NCBI GenBank assembly: GCA_963969345.1
Contig: OZ017767.1
Span: 6,600,739-6,664,738, forward strand
Source: Turbatrix aceti
Taxonomy: Eukaryota > Nematoda > Chromadorea > Rhabditida > Panagrolaimidae
Direction of reading: 5' to 3'
Length of the DNA stretch: 64,000 nt
The notes beneath the pieces are model-generated. The model saw only the letters and a program-made list of their open reading frames with translations. It did not search any database and was not told where the DNA came from. Shown one piece after another: positions 1-11,334 of the stretch. Each line of letters begins with the position of its first letter. Position 1 is the first letter of the stretch. The translations under genes and the position numbers were made by a program.

Positions 1-888
1 ACAAACAATGCTCACTCATATCACCTGTATTCCGAACTGTTTGCGGCGTTGGTCTCGTACGTTGATCGTTGCTAGTGCCGATGAATGTCGTCCAGCGTCA
101 AACAACAAACAACCCCCACCACCACCTCTTATCGCCGCAGGAAATTCTTTGCATGTATCTGCCAAAATAGGCGCGCACTCCGCGTATCTCCTCCGTATCA
201 ATCAAAAAAAAGTTATTGTGCTCCCCTCCTCCTCCCCCTCTGCACAATTCATCTTATTCTTTCGCTGTTGTTCTTACCACTTTGATTTGATTACTAATAA
301 CATTTATTTGTTTGTTTATTTACCCCTGTTTTTTTTGCTTTTTTTGAGTTTGATCAGATCTCCAATGTGATTTTTTTCTTCCAAATCAACCAAACGATAC
401 CCTACGAATAATTGTCGTATATCGTTATTGTGTTCGTGAATAATTTGTCGTCGATTGTCGATTATTATTGTTTATTATTGTTAATACAGAAATAAATATT
501 GGTCAGAGACAAAAAAACTGGTCAAAACATGGAAAAAGAGTAAAAAAGTAAGAAAAAACGATTGCGATGATAAAAAACGCCGGAGCATGCCACTGACTTT
601 CGTTCAAGATATAACTGATTGAAAAAGTAATCATGAATACGGTAAAAAAGGCGTAAAACCGTAATTTTGATCGTGCCACAGATTTTCTCCGTTTTTTCAC
701 TCGTTCAGCGCATGCGTGCGTGCGCATTGGTACTCCTAACGCGATATTTTTTATCCCCCTATTTTTGCGAGTTCACAGAGTTTTACCCTTTTTTCAAGTT
801 CTCGAGCGTTTTTCAGGTTCTTCCGCTGTTATTTTTGTTACCGTTGCTAAACTGAGGTTGCTTACATTCCAGGATAGAGCTTGTGGTG
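1..888. other. Upstream region of dyskerin, no gene seen
   Basis: No convincing coding exon. An AATAAA-type signal near 488 could belong to a transcript ending here. Around 709-727 lies a GC-rich alternating purine-pyrimidine stretch (GCGCATGCGTGCGTGCGCAT) that resembles an NRF-1 palindrome, about 160 bp before the dyskerin start; its function is a guess. Confidence 0.4.
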
Positions 889-2694
889 ATGGGGAAGTCC
901 AAACGTACACCAGAGGAAGTGGCTGTATGTTCTCTTCGTTTTTCTTTTCTCTTTATAATTTTTTACCATTTTAGGCGGCCCAGAAAGCTACTTCAATTCA
1001 CGTTGAACCGGGAACCAAGACCAAGAAACTCAAGTCTGGTGATTGGCCGCTTTTGTTGAAGGTTTGTTATTTTTGGTGATTTTTGCAGTGGAAATTTATG
1101 CCACGATTTTATAGGACTATGACAAGCTCAACGCTGTGACCGATCATTTCACGCCGCTCGTGGAGAGCGTTGGACCGTTGCAACGGACCATCCGGCAGCA
1201 CGTTGAAGCTGGTTGCATCAACCTCGACAAGCCGTGCAATCCGAGCAGCCACGAAGTCGTCGCTTGGATCAAGAATATTCTTCGCGTCGACAAAACTGGT
1301 CACAGTGGCACACTTGATCCCAAGGTATGTTTTGCTGGGGATTTTATGCTGTTTTCGGGTGCTAGAACTGAATCTTCGGGTTTAAGGGTCGGATACCCAA
1401 AAAAGAACGAAATTGAAATTTTTGTTGAAAAAAATGTTTCATTTCCCACAAAACACAAATATACCAAATTTAAACGCTTATATCGCAAAATTTTTGAATT
1501 ATTGGAATATACGGTGTTTTTTGATCGGGTGCAGAAAGATACCGGGTTTTTTTGATCGGGAAAACATAAATATCATGTTTTTATGGTTGGCAAATGCTTT
1601 ATTTCGGATTTTTAGGTTTCTGGAGTGCTGATTGTGTGCATCAATCGCGCTACTCGCCTTGTCAAGTCTCAACAGAATGCCGGAAAGGAGTACGTCGCTG
1701 TCTTCCGCCTCCACGGCGCCGTCGACAACGTCAAAAGCATCACGAATGGCCTCGAAAAACTCCTGGGCGCTCAATTCCAACGACCGCCCGTGATCTCAGC
1801 CGTCAAGCGTGTCCTTCGAATTCGCTCCATCTATGAATACAAGCTTTACGACTACAACCCAGAACTCCAGATGGGCACGTACTGGATCAAGTGCGAGTCT
1901 GGCACGTACGTTCGAACCCACTGCGTTCATCTCGGCATCATGCTCGGTACCGGCGCTCACATGGAAGAACTTCGACGCGTTCGCTCCGGTGTGACGTCTG
2001 AAAATGACAATATCGTTACCATGCACGATGTTTTGGATGCTCAGTTCGTGTATGATAACTTCGGTGACGAAAGTTATCTGCGCACCGTTGTTCGACCGCT
2101 GGAATCGCTTCTCATCAAGCACAAACGCATCATCATGAAGGATTCTGCTGTGAGTTTACTTTTAGGGTTTTTTTTGGGGGTTGGATGCATGGAGGCTTTT
2201 TCAGGTGAATGCAATTTGCTATGGCGCCAAGATCTTGCTTCCGGGTGTTCTGCGGTACGATAGCGAGATCGAAATCGGTCAGGAGATTGTTCTGGTTTCG
2301 ACAAAGGGTGAAGCTATCTGTTTGGGTGAGTTTTTTTGAATTTTGGATTTTTTTGTGGTCATTTCCCAAATTTTCAGCGCTCGCCCAAATGACGTCCTCA
2401 ACCATCGGAACCGCAGACCACGGCATCGTCGCGAAGATCAAGCGGGTCATCATGGAGCGCGACACGTATAGCCGCAAGTGGGGCCTTGGCCTCTATGCTT
2501 CCCGGAAGAAGGAACTCGTCACGAAGGGCCTCCTCGACAAGTTCGGCAAGCCAAACGACAAGACGCCCAAGGACTTTGTCTCAGTCTACCACTACTACAA
2601 CACAGCCACCGCCGGAGGCGACGCTGACAGCGCTCCGAAGAAGAAGAAAATCAAGGTCGAAAAAATGGAAGTTGACGAAGACGACGACGAGTGA
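889..2694 (+). CDS. DKC1: Dyskerin / Cbf5-type H/ACA RNP pseudouridine synthase
   Basis: Exons 889-924, 975-1061, 1115-1324, 1616-2149, 2205-2325 and 2378-2694 join in frame to 434 residues. Dyskerin is the catalytic subunit of nucleolar H/ACA snoRNPs. It pseudouridylates rRNA and snRNA, and in many animals stabilises telomerase RNA. Residues 30-80 match the dyskerin-specific N-terminal domain ([15 protein letters not shown]). The TruB catalytic loop [12 protein letters not shown] spans the exon 3/4 junction, with the catalytic Asp at about residue 109. A PUA RNA-binding domain follows from about residue 285 ([16 protein letters not shown]). The C-terminus is Lys-rich then acidic (KKKKIKVEK...DEDDDE), as expected for a nucleolar targeting tail. 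The first ATG lies 16 nt after a TTACATTCCAG acceptor, which suggests trans-splicing or a 5' UTR intron. Length is below the human 514 residues mainly because of a shorter tail. No snoRNA was recognised in the 291-nt intron 3. Confidence 0.95.
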
Positions 2695-5148
2695 AGGTCC
2701 TAGCTGATTCTGCCTGATTCTTTTTTTTGACACCTCGTTCGTTTTGTTATCGCAATGCGATAATGGCTGTTGTTGAGTTTTCACTGTGAATTTGTTACGT
2801 TTTTTTGTTTAGTATTCGTGGCGCTATCGAGATCCTCAGATGGTGATCCGTAGTTCATCGTTGGTTTTGTTGTTGTTGACGAATTTGAATTGTATGATGA
2901 TACGAGCTTTTTGCATGCCTGGGGGCAACGGGGATTGGCGTATGGTTTTTTTTATCGAAAAAAAAAATTGTTCAAATATTTTTGTTTGCTTTGATCCAAA
3001 ATTTTATCCATTCCAATCATTTTTTTTGCATTCGTTCGCAAGCAAATTTGATTTTTTTTTAATTTTGCAAACAAAATTGCCGAACAGATAAAACGAACAA
3101 AAATTGGTATAAATTTTGGTTTACAATGAATTTTGTTATTTAAAAATCACTTGCAAATAATATTTATCAAATTTAGCCAGAAAAATGTGTAAAAAAAAAC
3201 AAGAAAACATGGACTTTTTAGATTTTCTACTTGAGGGAACAAATTCATAAAAAAATCTATGTTCGTTTGCAAACACGGAAAAAAATGTTCGCATTTGTTC
3301 GTTTCATGAAACAAAATCATCAAAATGTTCGTGTGCGTTCACGAACGAAATTGCGGTCACCAGCGTTGCAAATATGTATTTTTTCTCGATCAAGGCATAA
3401 AATCCGTCCGACCTGACTGAGAATTGATTTTAGGCGGGCCGGAAAAGGCGACAAAAAAATTTGATGGATATAAAAATTTTGGATATAAAATTGTTCAACG
3501 CCATAACTTAACCGGAAGTAAAGTACCATAAAAACAAATCAAAAAGTGGCATTCAAATACCTTGATTGCATGTGGTTGACATCGGCATCATGCGATATAA
3601 GAAAATCCCGATCCGATCGTTTGTCAGATTTAAAAAAAAAACATTTTTATTATCGCCGTTTTGATTCTGCAAGCCAAATCTCCACGAAGCAAACTTGGAC
3701 TGGGTGCCGTCGTGGACAACAGCGATTTGTATACAAAGCTGCATGCAAAGGTGTCCTGGACAGTGCGCCGTCATTGCAAGACGACTTTTAAAAATCACGG
3801 GTGGTCAACAATAAAGATCACGATGGCAGCAAGCTTTCTGGGTGGTCGACCAGCTGTGTGTTCAACATGACAGACATGCCTGGCGCGCTACGGTGCCTGT
3901 TCTGTCACCGGTGCTGCTGTCGTTGGCATTGGCATTGGCATTCAAATTTGGTTATTCCCGATTGCTAATCGTTATCCCAACTTAACTGAACTTCAAAGGC
4001 ACCACAATATTGGTTGTCTGTCCCGAGTGTCCGTGTTGAACGTTGTCGGAGTTGTAGTGGACCTGGCGGGCATCTGCGCGGGAGTGTTACCGACTGTTGG
4101 GAAAAAAACTCTCGGTGTTGCGATTTTTATAAAGTTTGGAGGTGAGAGATTTATCAATACGGTAGTATATAGGTTATAGCTTCTTCATCAGCTTATCATA
4201 CGTTGGATGAAACCGTCGTCAATTCAGGTATCGATAAACAGTTGGTAAAAAACGCACGTAGCATCGGCGTTATTGATTTTACGGTTTTTCTGATTTTTTG
4301 GATCAAAAAACGATAACTCCGTGATATAGGAGGTATAAATGGCTTCAACCTCATCTTCAGGATCTTCAAACAAAATATCAAACACTTCACGTGTCCGCTG
4401 GCTTCACGAATAACACATTTGGTCTGCAAACTCAAACTCCAACGTGCAAAACGGGCAGTTTGTAAAATTTCTTTTAGATTGATTTGAGACATGTCAAATT
4501 TAACTTCTGACCTTTATGTCCTTCACTCTGACTGGCATTATCATTACAAAAAGCAGAAACATGTAATTTATAATAGCTAACATGTTTTATCACAACGCAA
4601 AATCCGATGGTCCCGAAGCGACTTCCATGACCGCAGTTTCAATTATGGCATTTCGGTTGATTGCTTCCTGCTTGTTCATCTTTACCCTTTTCACCTTTAT
4701 CACTCCCAGAATCCCCAGAAGCCAACTAATATCCTCCAGAAGCTAACAACACATCCGATACACTCACTGGATACGGTATTCGTGTCGAGAATTTTCACAG
4801 GAAGCAGCGGACAAACGGGTTTTCTTTCCTGACAACTTCGTGCGATCTTCGTTTTTTTGGATCTATCGATTAGTTTTTGTGGCTGCGAGAACCTGCTTAT
4901 CCCCATTCTTTTTGCCAGGTTGTCGCGTTCTTTGTCGCATGATTTTCGATGAATGCTAGGTCGCGCGAACGATGCCTTGCAGGCCGACGACGAGTGCTTG
5001 TCCATACTTTTAAAGTCGCGTTCGTTCGATCGACGGCAGTACGGTACCTGACCTCGATAAAGGTGTGATTTTTTCCTGACTTTTACAGATCGCGGAGGAG
5101 GAGTTTTATCGTAGACGACTGCCAGCCAGAACCACCGTCGAGACGGGG
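2695..5148. other. Intergenic, repeat-bearing, no gene supported
   Basis: AT-rich spacer after dyskerin. Positions 3000-3360 hold one copy of the dispersed GTTCGTTCG family (listed separately). Positions 3600-3980 have a more balanced composition and short open frames, but no frame with splice sites could be assembled. Two minus-strand open frames (4196-4492, 98 codons; 4700-5281, 193 codons) are not supported: the second is largely antisense to the next gene and neither resembles a known family. Confidence 0.5.
3000..3360. repeat. Dispersed GTTCGTTCG repeat, copy near 3.2 kb
   Basis: Contains the family hallmarks: CATTCGTTCGCAAG at the left, an internal CGAACAGATAAAACGAACAAAAATTGG block, and multiple GTTCG/CGAAC motifs at the right (3260-3350). 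It resembles the copy at 38674-39030 more closely than the 26.6-kb copy. Ends are not precisely defined. Confidence 0.6.
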
Positions 5149-6513
5149 ATGTTCTCGGCGCTGCAGTTGCTCCCGGTCTTGACTGCGATGCTGGTGGTGG
5201 TCGAGTTGGCCGATGCGGAAGCGTCGGCAGCAGTAGCGACGAGTCACATTGACCGTCAACTAGCTCGATTCGGTGAGACATTTGAATTGGGCTTTGACAT
5301 GGATGGCAACTTTTTATTATCTATTTTTCAGCTGCCACAAAATGCTGCGATCCGGCGGACGCGCAGTGCTGTTTTGAGGCTATTCGGGACCGCGGACCTT
5401 TGGCGTGCCCGAACATCCCCCTGGACGAGCTGGAGATTGCTTTCGACTGCATTCATCAGGAGTTGTTTCCCAATGCGTCATCTATAAAGCTGAAGACGCC
5501 GGCTTATCAAGGTGGGCATTTTTTATAACTCTATGTGGAACGATTTTTTCTGAATGATCTGGAATGACACTCGATGTTTGTTCATGAACGAACATAAACA
5601 TTTCACAAATTTTGTTCTTAAAGACGAACGAACATGATCAACTTCGTCCGTATTCGCGAACGAACACGAACGTACATCGAACATTCTCTTTTTATCATTT
5701 GGGCAAAATTTTGTTCATTCAGGCAGAAATGTATAATCTGCTTTTTGTAACAGTTTTTCTACACTTTTTCAAAGTTAAAGCTGATCGACTTTTTTTGTCG
5801 TTTTTTTATCAAATAACAGCGTTTTTGATTTCATTTCTCAAAATATACCAAAAATTGGTGACTCATTTTGTTCGATTTACCCGTTCGAAAAATGTATGAT
5901 AGAAATGTTATAATACGTTATCCAACGAAAACGAATAGCGTATTATAATTTATAATAATTTTGTTCATGAACGAAGATGAACAATAGATTTTCAATTTGG
6001 TTGCAAACGAACGTGAAGGAACACATCCCTGTTTCTAATTGTACATACATACATAAATCTCTTCAGATCTGCCATGCTGCGACGTATACACGCGAAACGA
6101 CAACGACCGTAACGACTCCTGCAAAGCGCTCTGCTCCAGGACCCTCCTTACCCCAGCCATGAGCTCCAAAGAGCGCCTCTCAGCCGTAACATCCTGCCCG
6201 CAAGCTACCGGCCTCGCCAAGTGCTTCAAAAAGTGCCTTCGCCACCTACGATCTACAAGCTACCGTCGTCCATTCGACTTCAACGAGCACTGCCACTGGA
6301 AGCACCGAATGTTGGCCGGCGAGTACTACATAGGTGGCCCGGCAAGGGTTTTATAGCTGCCTGCCGCACACGATTTACCTACCTGCCCACTTTAATAATT
6401 ACTGACCATTTTTTTCTTCCGAAGACAATTACTTGTTCAATGAGCGTCTTGATCCTTGCTCCTGGCACGATTTCCTTACCGTAACCGAGTGTCAGTCCCC
6501 GGATCATGCCTAG
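5149..6513 (+). CDS. Novel cysteine-rich secreted protein
   Basis: Four exons (5149-5272, 5332-5511, 6067-6333, 6425-6513) give 219 residues. Residues 1-25 form a typical signal peptide (MFSALQLLPVLTAMLVVVEL then ADAEA). The mature part is rich in cysteine, with paired-Cys motifs (TKCCDP, QCCFEA, LPCCDV) and spaced single cysteines (CKALCS, CFKKCL, EHCHW, DPCSW). This indicates a disulfide-bonded extracellular protein. The CC...C...C spacing recalls RECK-type or nematode DB-type modules, but I cannot assign a family. The last intron (GTGGCC donor, CCGAAG acceptor) is weak. If it is not used, the protein ends at 6356 instead. Intron 2 carries a full dispersed GTTCG repeat. An AATAAA lies near 6914, rather far downstream, so a further exon cannot be excluded. 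Confidence 0.65.
5572..6031. repeat. Dispersed GTTCGTTCG repeat in intron of the Cys-rich gene
   Basis: Shares with the copies at 26635-26913 and 27983-28279 the core ATAACAGCGTTTTTGA.TTCATT followed by a CTCAAAATATACC block and GTTCGATTTACCCGTTCGAAAA. It is bounded by CGAACGAAC motifs on the left and ends CACATCCCTG on the right, like the 26.6-kb copy (CCATCCCTG). The left terminus is not clear. Confidence 0.75.
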
Positions 6514-8947
6514 CACCCTTCTAACACTCACCCAAATCCCCACCGTATGCACACATGCAACGACTACTAACAACTTACCACTTCGGTCCCGAATTTTTTG
6601 TTCGGGATTCGCCTGACTGTCGCAAACGTGTGTACATAATCACACCTCAAGTCTCTCTTTTTTTGCCCTATTTTTACCCTACCACTTGCTTGACCCGACC
6701 GAATCGCAAATCTGCTGTACAGATGTTTTTTTTGTTTTATGTTTTGTAGTTAATGATTTTTGTAATGTTTGTTTGTTTACTTTTTTCCATGTCTAATTCG
6801 TTTATAATTTTTTGTCATTTACTGATTTTTTATGGTACTTTTTTGATTCGAAACTCTTTTGGCATTATACTCTTACGGCATTGACTGTTCTTGTAACCAG
6901 TAGTTTTTTTTTAATAAAGTAAGGACAATGTATTTCCGCAGTGAGTGGCGTGTCAAACTGACGAATCTATCGAATGCAAGATGCTGCACCTTTTACAATG
7001 TTTTATAGAAGGTGCAGCACCGGAACACAACATCTGTGATCAGCTTTTTTTTCAATGCCTTGCTCTTTCCCAGTCCAAAAAGTATTACGTGAAAGGTGGG
7101 TGAATCATGGGGAAAGGGAATGTAATAGATATTGTAATAGAGATTTGTTATCATCCTAGAGCAACGTACAGCATTGTAATAGAGACTTGTTATCATCCTA
7201 GAGAACGTCAACGTCCGATGGTGACGTAGTAGCAGTTGCTAAGGTTACCCGAATTCTACCGGTTGCGGTAAGCCTTCTTTCATCTGTCTTAGCTAGCTAC
7301 AGGTCGCAGGGTTGGTCGCTTTAACGCTGCCTATAAATGTCAAAACGGGGGCTATGGGATAGTCGCGCTTTGCTGTTCCCTCCATTAACTGACTAGAGCT
7401 TATATTATTCAGCACTTTCGAAATCGCACCATTTTTTGACTCAAAATGACATCAATACCCCCAGGGTGTGTTCGCTAGTTGATGTTTTCACTCTCAACAA
7501 TTTCATTTAAAAAAACGTTTTGTCGGATTCTGACGCGTTGGAATAATCTGTTTTCAAAACCGATGAACTCTACAGTTTTTTTTGTTTGTGTCTCATATAA
7601 AAAAATTGAAGTTTTGCTAACAAATATAAAAAAAAATTGAATTTATCGAAACGCTATTACATCATATCGATAAATTTTTGTATAGTACCTTATCAATAGT
7701 TTATACGTTATCCACATACTACTAGTTATGACTAAAAAATCTAAATCAGTCGTTATTTTTTGGGACAACTCAAAAAACCTTGCGCCATAATAAGCTTGTT
7801 TATATCTCGGTGAATGGTTGGTTCCGTGAAGTGAATGCGCACGCACGGCATCTAGCCGTTCAACAGAACACGGCAACTTTCGCTTCATGATTTCTAATCT
7901 CTGGTTTGTTGAGGGCAAATTTTCCAGAATTTTCTACAACGTGCGCGTAACCGCGGGGCTTTTTGAGTAAAAAAGAGCTTCTGTTGCGCAAAACGGGAGA
8001 TTCCTTACAGCTCTGCCTGTTTTTGTGTTCCATTTTTCGAGTTTGTTTAGCAGTTATTTTGCCAGACAAAGACCAGGTTCTTGCACCAACGCGACCGTTC
8101 GGCCGGGCGGACACGTCCGCGCTCACCACGAACATTGGCGCACCATTGCATAGCTTTGCGCTCTAATATCGACGCGAAAGTGTACCCCAGCAACAACATA
8201 CAACATTATTCATCGTATCTGGTGTTGTTGTGTTATGTTTATACTTTTTTTTTTTAATTTTTTTTATCGATTCTTCCCGTATTGAACCCGAATTCAATAC
8301 CGGCCATAAACAATCTATGGATTCGATTTGTCTGTAGCTAGCTTGGTAGTTTCGTATTTTGGTATTGTTTGCAATTACCAATGTGCAGCGCAATTTTCGA
8401 AGACTCAAAAACCAGTCATACGATTCATACTCATCGTTATGTCTCATCGAAGGCGTATCTTTAGTGATTGTATATGATGAGTCATAATGACGTACGTTTT
8501 GGTTGATATGTCTCTGATTTCGATGTTGATCGTTTATTTTGATCCTTTGAAAACTTGGTGTTGAAAATTCCCTGTGTTTGGGTACCCAACATTGCACGAA
8601 GGCGCTCATTGCAGAATTTAAAAAAATTACATCTTGCGTTTTTTTTGTTATTTTGTTTTTATAGTTTTGTTATTCATTTTGTAGATATTTATCTCCCTTA
8701 CACAATAGTGATCACAAATTGTTTTTTTCTGCTCGTAAATATCTGAACAGCAAAACAATAATAATTGCATTATCCGTTACGGTATTATCTCATATATGAT
8801 ATAATATAATATTATATTTTTAAACGATATTACCTGTTATAATGTACATTTGACATATTGCGATATTTTCATATTTTTGATTGCAAACGACTTGCTTGCT
8901 TGTTCCATATCACAGCATTTCTTCTTCAGTATTTTCATTGCTGCGCC
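6514..8947. other. Intergenic, no gene seen
   Basis: AT-rich with no supported exon. It holds a perfect 11-bp stem (6982-6992 with 7009-7019, TGCTGCACCTT) around a 16-nt loop. It also holds a 31-bp direct repeat with one mismatch (7131-7161 and 7173-7203, ATTGTAATAGAGA.TTGTTA...). The last part (about 8850-8947) is the leader of the first Lifeguard gene: a TTCTTCTTCAG acceptor lies 18 nt before its ATG. Confidence 0.5.
6982..7019. repeat. Perfect 11-bp stem with 16-nt loop
   Basis: TGCTGCACCTT at 6982-6992 is the exact reverse complement of 7009-7019. The stem is too short for a standard miRNA precursor and could be the ends of a small inverted-repeat element. No function is assigned. Confidence 0.5.
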
Positions 8948-10760
8948 ATGGCTTATCAACAGCAACCTCCCTATGGTCAGCAATCTCCGTACGGCCAACA
9001 GTATGGCCAACAGTTCGGGCAGCAACAACCTGGCGGCTACGGCTACCCGAACAACGCCGGCGGCCCAGCTCCACCTCCCGGTTTTATGCCCCCACCTGGT
9101 GTCGGTGAGTTTTTTCGGTTTTTTTGGATTTTCGATGTCGTCTGTCGCTGTTATCCTGTTTTAATCTGCTTGAGAATTTTCGCGAGATATCTTTTCTCTT
9201 GACTTTCCGTTAGAATTAGCTTGTGTCGTGTTTGTGGTGGTGCTAGTAACTTTTTCTGTTTCTTTAATGACAGGTGGTGAACGGATTCCGTTGTCAGGCG
9301 TACCACCGATGGGCACGTACCACGCTCCGCAATACGGGGACCCAGAAGAGGGCCCGAAGGCTTCTGTCGGCTTCAGCGATGCGTCTATTCGCGCCGGATT
9401 CGTTAGAAAAGTTTTCCTGCTTGTTACCGTTATGGTGAGTTCTTTTTTTTTTAATTTGGGATGTTGGAAAATCCAATTGTTATAATTATAGCTGGCGGTG
9501 GTGACCGTAATGACCGCAGCGCCCTTTTTCCATACCGGACTTCAAACCTTCGTTCGCCAAAACATAGCTCTGTACTACGTAAGCTATGGAGTGTTCATGG
9601 TTGTCTACATCGCCCTCATGTGCTGTGAAAGCGTTCGCCGCAGTTTCCCGTCCAACTTGATCTTCACCTCCATCCTGACTCTGGCAATCGGTTTCATGAC
9701 GATGATGATCTGCTCGATGTACAAACCAGATATCGTTCTGCTCGCACTCATCATCACGACCGTCGTCTGTGGATCCGTGATTCTCTTCTCCACGCAGACA
9801 AAGTACGACTTGACGAGTCTCATCGGCTTCGCTTTTATTGCCGGCATGGTCCTCATGGTGTTCGGCATCGTCGCTGTCGTTGCGTCTGTCGCCTTCCACG
9901 TTAGATGGCTTTACACGATCTACGCCGGACTTGCCGCCCTGCTCTTCCTCGTCTACCTGGCTATCGACATTCAAATGATCATGGGAGGCAAGAAGTACTC
10001 AATCGATCCTGAAGAACATATCTTTGCTGCTATCCAGGTCTTCCTTGACATCGTTATGTTCTTCTGGATGCTGCTGGCGCTCATCGGAGGAGGTTCTCGG
10101 TGAGTTCAGTTGACTTTGACTATGTCTTTGGGGAGGGCTTTTATCTGCTTACGGGGTTAACTGCAAAGTAGTTAACACACATGGATAAGTGCTACATTTT
10201 CTATGGGCTTGTTAATCCCGTTTGCACGTATGTATGCAAACCGCTTGGACATTCTATCCTGGCTTCGGCAGGATTTAAAAAATCATAAAAATGATTTTGT
10301 TTTATTACATAAACAAATTTTCGCTCTTCTAAAGTATCTTTTTGTTTCACATTTGCTGAAATTTTCCGGCCGGCGGTTTCTTTATCGATGAGTTTTTTTT
10401 CTACTTTTTTTGGTATTTCACTGAATTAATCCTAATGGATTACATTTTTTTTCAGCGATGAAGATCGTTAAAAAATCGGGCAAAAAGTTAGGGGAACGAA
10501 CTTTCCTCACATTCCAAATGAATATATCGCCTTTATAATTTTTGTCCACTGAAGATGCTGTGTTTTGTTGCGTTGCGAGATGATTTCAAGTGAACATCGG
10601 CACCAACATCACTCGAATCCTCTCCTTCCAAAATTTACACCAATTTTTTTTACATTACTTCTCGAACGAGTGGAATTATAATATTTTTTATTTGATTGCT
10701 TGTTGTACAAATTTACATACGTATTTATATTTATCGCTTGAATGCTATTTTAGAGACTGA
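8948..10760 (+). CDS. Lifeguard/TMBIM-family membrane protein, copy 1
   Basis: Exons 8948-9104, 9274-9434, 9492-10099 and 10754-10760 give 310 residues. The N-terminus (about 1-60) is a low-complexity Tyr-Gly-Gln-Pro segment (PYGQQ repeats), as in GRINA/LFG1-type proteins. The rest is a seven-helix Bax-inhibitor-1-like domain with the conserved SIRAGFVRKVF lead-in, CCESVRRSFPSN, FTSILTLAIGF and the helix-7 motif IDPEEHIFAAIQVFLDIV. Family members sit in ER/Golgi membranes and modulate calcium release and apoptosis. In exon 3 a TGA at 10101 overlaps a consensus donor (CG|GTGAGT). Joining to 10754 gives Arg-Asp-stop, matching the charged C-terminus of the family; reading through gives ...GSR-stop. 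Start chosen at the ATG shared with copy 2, 18 nt after a TTCTTCAG acceptor. Confidence 0.9.
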
Positions 10761-11334
10761 TTTCACCCGTGAAATGGAAGTATTACGATTTATTAATGTT
10801 TTCACTACTATTCTGTATCTACTTTTTATTCCTATGTGGTATTGCGATGCACGACACAAAATGCCATTTGCTCTGCTTCAGATGAAAAATGTTCGAATTG
10901 AGCGTTGGCGGATTTTACAAGTTTTGTACATATTCATCGCTTATTTTGGAAATTGTGTAACTGAAATTTGTTATTTTTTGTGGATCATTGCAATCTTTTT
11001 CATATTTTCACGTTTATTAGTAGCCGCCAACGGCATAATAAAAAGCGAAACACTAAATGGATTTGAGGGACAAAATGGATGGGGGGATGATTATTACCAT
11101 ACATTTTTTACAATCATGTTTTTTTACCATCGAAAGCAAAAAAAAACCGACAAAATGCATAATTATGTATAATATCAGTTACGGTATTTTCGATAAAACT
11201 GAATGCAAATTTTTGACATCTTTGATATATTTCGAAAATTCATGCAAAATTGATTTCATTTTGAATTCGCACGATTTGTTTGCTGACCTGTTTTTTGTGT
11301 TTCGTTTCTTCTTTAGTGTTTTCATTGTTTCGAG
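10761..11334. other. 3' UTR of Lifeguard copy 1 and leader of copy 2
   Basis: AT-rich. AATAAA occurs within CATAATAAAAAGC at about 11034-11043, a motif echoed after copy 2 (12438) and again at 12870. A 158-codon hydrophobic open frame (10696-11172) overlaps this stretch, but it lies in a different frame from the gene and has no support. A TTTCTTCTTTAG acceptor lies 18 nt before the copy 2 ATG. Confidence 0.5.

Noticed and set aside
1325..1615. Possible intronic snoRNA in dyskerin
   Set aside because: No C/D or H/ACA box pair with a terminal stem could be identified by eye.
3661..3870. Frame containing VVDNSDL, reminiscent of mitochondrial ribosomal protein uL14
   Set aside because: Only seven residues resemble the uL14 motif; downstream residues do not match and no exon structure continues it.
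4700..5281. 193-codon minus-strand open frame
   Set aside because: Overlaps antisense the signal-peptide exon of the Cys-rich gene; composition looks like a shadow of GC-rich coding DNA.
6982..7019. miRNA hairpin
   Set aside because: Stem of 11 bp is too short for a Drosha/Dicer substrate; flanks do not extend the pairing.
9105..10103. Lifeguard copy 1 ending at the TGA at 10101
   Set aside because: Not excluded, but the stop lies inside a perfect donor and both paralogues share a downstream acceptor giving the family-like Arg-Asp end, so the spliced end is preferred.
10696..11172. 158-codon hydrophobic open frame after Lifeguard copy 1
   Set aside because: Lies in the 3' UTR in a frame not reachable from the gene; AT-rich sequence readily yields Phe/Leu/Ile-rich frames. 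The short similarity to a frame after copy 2 follows from the DNA duplication.
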